A stretch of DNA of 64,000 nucleotides, from contig JARCOQ010000005.1 of NCBI GenBank assembly GCA_029207755.1, positions 61,453,414 through 61,517,413 of the forward strand. The letters run 5' to 3'. Each line of letters opens with the position of its first letter. The first letter of the stretch is position 1. This DNA comes from Chamaea fasciata. Lineage: Eukaryota; Chordata; Aves; Passeriformes; Sylviidae. The notes under the pieces were generated by a model. That model worked only from the letters and a program-made list of their open reading frames with translations, made no database searches and was not told where the DNA came from. Below are positions 57,990 through 64,000 of the stretch, one piece after another. The position numbers and the translations under genes were made by a program.

Positions 57990-58140
57990 CTTTTCCACGG
58001 ATCAAATAATGTCGTGGCCAAGAAGCCAGCATTAATTAGAGCATCCAGCGATACTGATCCCAACAGAAAACATGCAAATACAGTAAACAGTCTTTTTTTG
58101 CCAAATGCTTTCAAGCTTCATCAGTCATAAAGGTTAGTAA
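57990..58140. promoter_or_regulatory. RFX4: Candidate element with octamer and TAATTA
   Basis: Contains ATTAATTAG (58032-58040) and a perfect octamer ATGCAAAT (58073-58080). Nearby are GATCAAATAATG and several retained CpGs (CACGG, GTCGTGG, AGCGATAC) in an AT-rich intron. The motif density suggests a POU/homeodomain enhancer; untested. Confidence 0.35.
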
Positions 58141-60111
58141 ATCCCTAAACTCCTGGGATATTGAGCCCTGCTGGAATGTAGTGTGCACACTAATGCTCAT
58201 TCAGCAGTGTTTGCAGTAGAATCCTAGAATTTTGGTTCTGAAAAGGCTGCTCCCAACTTCTTCCCTTCTCTCTTACAAGTGTACTAGTTTTCTAGCTGTC
58301 TGTTTTATTATGTTTCTTACACGTTGTGGTAGGTCAAATATTCTTCCCTTTGAGTTCTGTGGAGCATTTGCAATTTCCTCCATTCACCTTCCACCCCAAG
58401 TGCCATGAGTTAACAGAATGCAGTTTCACGTTTAAACTCTTCAGCTGGTGTCAAATTGAATTATACAGTTGGCTGAATTTATCAACAGGCATGTAGGTAA
58501 ACGGTTTCCCAGCTTACTAGTCATACCTACAGAACAGTTTTCTGGTAGTTTCTGTATGTTTTTCAACGTATGTGCTGCAGCTTTGAATTGGTATTTCCTG
58601 GAGAAATTGATATACTAAATAAAATGAGAAGCTCAAAAGTTAGGGTCAAACTGCTAAAGTAGCAAGCTTATTTTGAGTGAAGATGTGCAGTTTCCAGTGT
58701 TCTGGAAAGTCAGACATTAGTGTTGGGTTATTTGTACTGCAGTAGCATCCAGGAACGCAGGGGTTGGTAAACTGTTGTGATCAGCACTGTAGGATTGCTG
58801 CACAGAGAACTTCCCGGAGGAAATTCTTTACATGTTGGACATGGCTTTATATGTTAGACAGTTTTGCTTGCTCAGGTGTGGTAGTTAAACTTCAGCCAAC
58901 AAGTAAGTGCCACACAGCTGCTCACTCCTTCCCCTTCCCTGCTCTCATTGGGATGGGGAGGAGAGTTGGAAAAAGGTAAAATCCACAGGCTGAGATAAGG
59001 GCAGATGAATAATTAAAGTAAAATAAGATAATAATAGTAGTAGTGTTAATGAAAAGGTAAAAGAGTAATAAAACCCAGGAAAGAACAAGTGATGCACAGT
59101 GCAGCTGCTCACCACCCGCTGACCAAGGCCCAGCCTATCCCTGAGCAGTGATGGGCACCTCACAGCCAACCCAGACTATTTACTGGGTATGATGTCCTGT
59201 GGTATGGAATATTCCTTTGGCCTGTTTGGGTCAGCTGCTCTGGTTGTGGGCACCACCAGCTTCTTGTGCAGCTCCTCTCTGGCACAATGTGGGAGTCTGG
59301 AGAGTTCTTGACTTGGGGTAAGCACAACTTAGCAACACCTGAAAATGTTATCAACATTATTCTCATACTAAACCCAAAACACAGCACAGTGCCAGCCACT
59401 AGGAAAAAAAAACCTCCTTCCCAGACGAAAGCAGAGCATCAGGCCTCACGCCAAGTATTTGCACACTCAGGGAAGACTAAAAAATGTATCTGAGTGTTCC
59501 TTGGGCAAGCATGGGTCGTGTCTTCTGGATTCAAGAGGTGGAATTGGTGGGGTGAATTATTGACCAGTTTTGAGGATACAGTGCCAAACTGCCCTTGTTC
59601 TAGCAAATGGAAGCCTCACAATTGTCTGCAGCATCTGGTGTTTGCCAGGTTGAAACTGGTCATGTTTTTATTGTTAGATGCTACAACCGTTTAGAGCAAG
59701 TGAAGGTGACAGTGTCCAAAAACAGAAACAGAGGAAATGTCAGGTGGTACAAAAAAGAGGAAGAAAGGAGTACAGAAAGCATAGCAAAGACATAAGGGAA
59801 ATATGTACATTTTGCCACAGGGTTCATATTGCCATCAGCTTTATTAGTTATTCCTTGTCTGGAATCTTGCTGTAAAGAGCAAATTATATCAACCCCATGG
59901 GGAGATATCCTTAATGTTTGTGCCTTTCCAAAGCTGAAATGTGTTGAACATTTTAAATGTGGATGATGAAAAATAGCTGAAGAAGCCAAGAATCGTGTCT
60001 GGATGACTGTCAGCCTGGCTAAATTGCCTTTTTCTGGAAACAGGAATGATGCTTTTGTTTTGTTTCCTTGATGATACAAAATGAAGTGAAAGGCCTGGTA
60101 AATGTAGCTTT

Positions 60112-60165
60112 ACTGCCAAATACATCATAATTGAGGAAACTGCCAAATACATCATAATTTGGGAA
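60112..60165 (+). repeat. 27-bp tandem duplication
   Basis: Two adjacent 27-bp units (60112-60138, 60139-60165), each starting ACTGCCAAATACATCATAAT. They differ at one or two positions (GAGG versus TGGG near the end). The near-identity points to a recent duplication. Confidence 0.88.
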
Positions 60166-62439
60166 ACTACACAAGCTTGAATGTAACTGTTAAGGCATGA
60201 ATATAGCAATACCTGGTATTCTGTGCTTATCCCAAGTTCCTGTGCTCATTATCATCTGTAAAGCTACAGCTTGGCTCTAAAGTGTTCATGTTTATTTCAG
60301 TGGTGAACTGGTTGACCAAGGTGTTTATTTTACTTCATTTTGGGGTGTGTGTGTTTACTTCCCCAAACACAGAACTATTCGAAGTACAGACAACCTATCC
60401 CATGCAGTTTGCTGGCTTATAGTGTAGGTACTCTGAATAATAGCAGTATTGTGAAGCTGAAGTCAACAAAACTATTCTATTTTCTGCAACATTTATAAAA
60501 AGTCTTTAAAAAGAGGAGGGTAAAGCATAGCTAGGGAGTGGATTCTTCCCAGATTCGTACTTCCTTATATGTTGTTATAGTCCATCAAAATTAATCTATT
60601 CTAGAATCTTCTAAATGATTAACAGTGGTTACCATCACAGTTGTTCTGTGGTCTTGAGATATAAAAATAAATCTGTAACAACACTACGGCCATGAGTCTG
60701 GTATGGAAAAATCTCATTTAATCTAGAACTATGTAAGTGTATATGGAGGGAAGCAGTAATAGGGACAGATAAAATTGTCATTCCTGTCATTCCTGTGGAA
60801 GTATTAGGGGCTTTATTCCTATACTGTAGTGGTACAAAAGGTTTCAATGTGAACTACTGGATTTCACATGACTTTATTACAATACTATATAAAATGTTTA
60901 TATATATATGTATATTTTATAACTGGTAATCATTTGCTAGGTAGGAGACTGCATTCATTATTTTTCTACAATACTGTAGAATGAACCTGGATTCAAAATA
61001 TGATAAAGTTGTTAAATAAAAGACAGGAAAATAAAAGAAGTGGTGCAAGATGGGGTTTTGATCATTAAAAAAAAAGTTCAGGTATAATGGGGCATTGTTC
61101 AGTGTCAGACTAATGACTCTCTGTGAAAGAGAAGAGAAAAAGAGAAAAATTCATCAGATATGAAGAGAAATAATTAACTGCTTTTCTTTCTGTCCTGTCT
61201 TGGTCACGGAAGCTGACATTCCAATTAGCAGCTATAGTATACAAACGAACTCTCCAGGTTTTGAAAGGAGGTTTTGTTACAGCACTATGAAATTGAGGAA
61301 AGATGCCATGATGATATTTCTGTAGAAATCAGGGAAGAATAGATGTTGCCCATACAAACCAATTCCATTCATCTAGCCAGATATCTTATTAAAATAGTTT
61401 GCAATCACAAATGATCACAATAACTGAAATGGGAGGTAGGTAGGTCCTGAAAAAGGCAATGAAGGAGAGAAATAGGATATTTGGAAGGTTTTCTACAGCT
61501 ATGAAATGGCAGGGGATATTTTGATGTATAACTGGAGTTTTTTGAGAATGCATATTTATTTTTCAATACAATTAAGAAGAAGTTACACCTAACTTCTTCC
61601 CTTACCCAGCAAGGCAGACAAGCACACGTGTGACTGTAGATGCTTATGACTGACACCATAAATGACAAGATTAATTATGGTTTAATGTTAAGTGTGTATG
61701 TAAATATCTCTTGAGCATTTTTGGGTCAGCAATCATAAAAATGGCATTTCAAAGGAATGTTTCTTCTAATCTACAGATTTATAATGAGACCAGTTTCAAG
61801 CTTTAAAGATGAAGCATATACCTGCTCATATATTTGACGTATAATTTAAGATTTTATAGTCGTATATTTCTAAAAGGTAGAAGAGGATGTTATTTCACTG
61901 GGGGTTTTTCAGCATTGTATTCAGATTGTGGTTTCTTTTTGTTTTTTCACTTTGCTCATAAACAATAGCAAGAAAATATTGCACAATAAGATTTTGTGGA
62001 CACTTTTGAGTATTAGCAAATTACTTGCTTTTGCCACACCTGCTTCCTCAAGGTAAGCAATTTTGCAGCTGGACAGGTGTGAATAGAGTGTCAGAAACCA
62101 AAGGTGATGTGTTCTGTAAAGGAGAGAATGCTTCCCCTCAGCAAATATTTCTGGTTTCATAGTTGCACATGTATTTGTTCACTGCAGGATGCTATTAGGG
62201 TATAACAGATTGCTGGGAACTCACAGCCTGTGATTCTTGTAGCAAGTGTGAACCAAATGAAGCAAGTAAGTATTATGGGAATTAATTGGAAGGAGCACTT
62301 AGGAATAATAGCATACAAAATTTCATAGACAAGAGGAATCGGAACATATGGTCTTAAAAGGTGAAGTTTTTTGTACTGTTTACCATGCAGGACATCCAAC
62401 ATACTTGCAGTTCTCTCTGTTTGATATTTGCTTTTTAAG

Positions 62440-62563
62440 GCTGGAGGAGAACTATGAGATTGCAGAAGGTGTTTGCATTCCTCGAAGTGCTCTCTACATG
62501 CATTACTTGGACTTCTGTGAGAAAAATGACACACAACCTGTTAATGCTGCCAGCTTTGGGAAG
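62440..62563 (+). CDS. RFX4: RFX4 coding exon 4 (start of DNA-binding domain)
   Basis: Completes the Trp codon, then reads [40 protein letters not shown] and K. This is the N-terminal half of the RFX winged-helix DNA-binding domain: the W(L/I)..NYE...G..(I/L)PRS.LY..Y..FC signature and the NAASFGK segment before the recognition helix. The four exons give 315 nt, 105 complete codons. The donor is GTAAGT at 62564 (phase 0). The acceptor ends in AAG rather than CAG. The remainder of the domain, with its IIRQ.FP and RRLGTRGQSKYHYYG motifs, the dimerisation region and the C-terminus lie beyond the window. Confidence 0.97.
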
Positions 62564-64000
62564 GTAAGTCTAAACTGCAGTATGACACCTTAAAATGTCA
62601 CCCGCTTCAGGTGAATTTGTATTATTGAAAATAATTGAATCTTTTACTGTTAGAGCCAGAAGTGTATGAATGAAATCTCTTGTGTATTCAAGTTATTGGA
62701 CAAAGGCTAAGTTTATAAATATTTTGATGGTTGAAATAATTTCTAAACATGGCTAGGCTCCAGAGTACATCAGTCTCCAGCCTAGCTGATGGTGACATGG
62801 TCACCCCAGCTGATGGTACAAAAAACTGACAGTGAAAGTTGAATACAAGTCAGTGTAAACACATCTGCATTATGACCTGCACTGCTTAAACAGATGTATA
62901 ATTTTTAAAATCAGAAGGGTAAAATTGAATTCTGGAGCATGTCTGTGCCGTTCTTGTAAGCATGATATGGAGATCCCTGAATAAATGATATCAAATGATG
63001 TGGCAAATTCACATGGTGGAGTGCAACGCCTCCAGATGTAAAAGGTCCAGAAAACTGCTTTTGTGTGCACTGCAGGTACAAACTACCAAACTATCCAAGT
63101 TATCTTTTCACTGTGATTTCTCATGCTTCCCTTTCCAATCCTGTTCCAGTAAGAGCCACTCTGGTTATACCTCCAGATTCACAGTGGAGATGCACTCCGA
63201 GCACAGCTGTGCATCATCTGGGAGTGAGCAGCAAAGCTCTGCACTAGTAGCAGATGTTAATAGCTGGCTAGAAGGTTACATAAAGTTCGTATTTTGGATT
63301 TGCTGGCCAGGTGATATTTTCCTCTCAGTGAAAAACAGGATGATATTTAAGACTGAAATTTTACCATAGAATGCGACACAGGCCTTTAAAACCTGTAGGC
63401 TGTGAAAAAAACTAAGTGTAGAGTTTGCTACTGTTTTTGAAATGCTTGCAAGCATGAATCTGAAGCCCATTGTCCCGCAAGTTGTTCTCTTTTAGTGTTT
63501 GCAACATTTGTTCTATAGAAGTTCTGGGTATTTAAAGAAGGAAAAATGTTTCTAGGGTAAGTGCCTGTGTAAAGAGTAGGCGAATGATGTATTTAATGAG
63601 GTGGCATTTTCTATAGCCCATCTTTAGTCAGGCAGTTTGGCAAGGAAAATAAAGTGTACTTTGTTGTAACATTATTATGTTTGTTGTGTCTTGAAGACCA
63701 GCATAACTCAGTAGATTCTCATCACTCAGTAATGTCAGGTTTCTGTTTAAATACACTGCAGAATTGTGAATGAAGTTGTTCATTGTACATATTATTGCTA
63801 CCAAGTGATAAGTATAGTGGCAACTTGTAATTTAAGAACAGTGAAAATAAGAAACAGATTTCATGCAGGCTCACACATTTGGAACATGGCTCAAATTTAT
63901 ACAATGCTACTTCTGCTGTCGCTAAAAACTTCTGCTAATTGTAAGGTGTAAATATTCCAGAATTATTCCATCAGAACATAAATTTACCAGGGATTTCACC
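62564..64000 (+). other. RFX4: RFX4 intron 4 (partial)
   Basis: Intronic sequence from GTAAGT to the window end. I searched for the next exon (expected to start at the second half of the winged helix) and did not find it. Nothing else is recognised; open frames are chance. Confidence 0.85.

Larger units (their letters stand above)
56425..62439 (+). other. RFX4: RFX4 intron 3, 6.0 kb
   Basis: Runs from GTAAGA (56425) to CTTTTTAAG (ends 62439). It is AT-rich. It holds a candidate element with TTAATTAG and a perfect octamer (57990-58140), a 27-bp tandem duplication (60112-60165) and a short TA-rich stretch near 60896-60915. No exon is seen. Confidence 0.88.

Noticed and set aside
58218..58262. 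AGAATCCTAGAAT-like sequence reminiscent of bird CR1 LINE 3' ends
   Set aside because: Similarity is limited to a few bases, with no 8-mer terminal repeat or alignable body.

Overview
The window looks like nuclear genomic DNA of a vertebrate, most likely a bird. I infer this from the sparse recognisable transposons, compact introns, many A/C- or G/T-only simple tracts and a sharply bounded GC/CpG-rich promoter domain. That assignment rests on general appearance, not on a species marker. There are no bacterial-style genes. Nearly all long open frames are chance frames in introns, simple repeats or the CpG-rich block.

Two plus-strand genes lie in tandem. From 1 to about 19.8 kb is the 3' end of POLR3B, the second-largest subunit of RNA polymerase III. 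Five exons (6318-6421, 7306-7472, 9888-10001, 15099-15272, 19268-19397) splice in frame to the last 228 residues. They include the GEMERD motif, the split CxxC...CxxC zinc site and the stop codon. A poly(A) signal lies at 19787. From about 30.0 kb to the window end is the 5' part of RFX4, a winged-helix transcription factor of neural progenitors and testis. Exon 1 (ATG at 30255) and exons at 49542-49628, 56364-56424 and 62440-62563 encode the first 105 residues of the brain-type isoform, stopping inside the DNA-binding domain. The rest lies downstream of the window. The POLR3B-RFX4 order matches human 12q23.

Between the genes (19.8-30.0 kb) I see no gene. That interval holds a perfect 28-bp palindrome, a CTCF-like site and two copies of a diverged 71-bp repeat. 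A CpG-rich domain (about 27.4-33.6 kb) surrounds the RFX4 start and has a TATA box at 30014. RFX4 introns 1-3 are long and contain several AT-rich or GC-rich islands that look like developmental enhancers. One holds a SOX-POU composite-like site at 55068.

The most interesting observations are these. First, an ATG 11 nt upstream of the RFX4 start opens a second reading frame that stays open through all four spliced exons. Second, a perfect RFX X-box palindrome lies in a POLR3B intron about 17 kb upstream of RFX4. Third, there is a SOX-POU-like composite in the GC island of RFX4 intron 2. No undescribed multi-gene system is visible. The novelty here, if any, is regulatory or concerns an overlapping frame.
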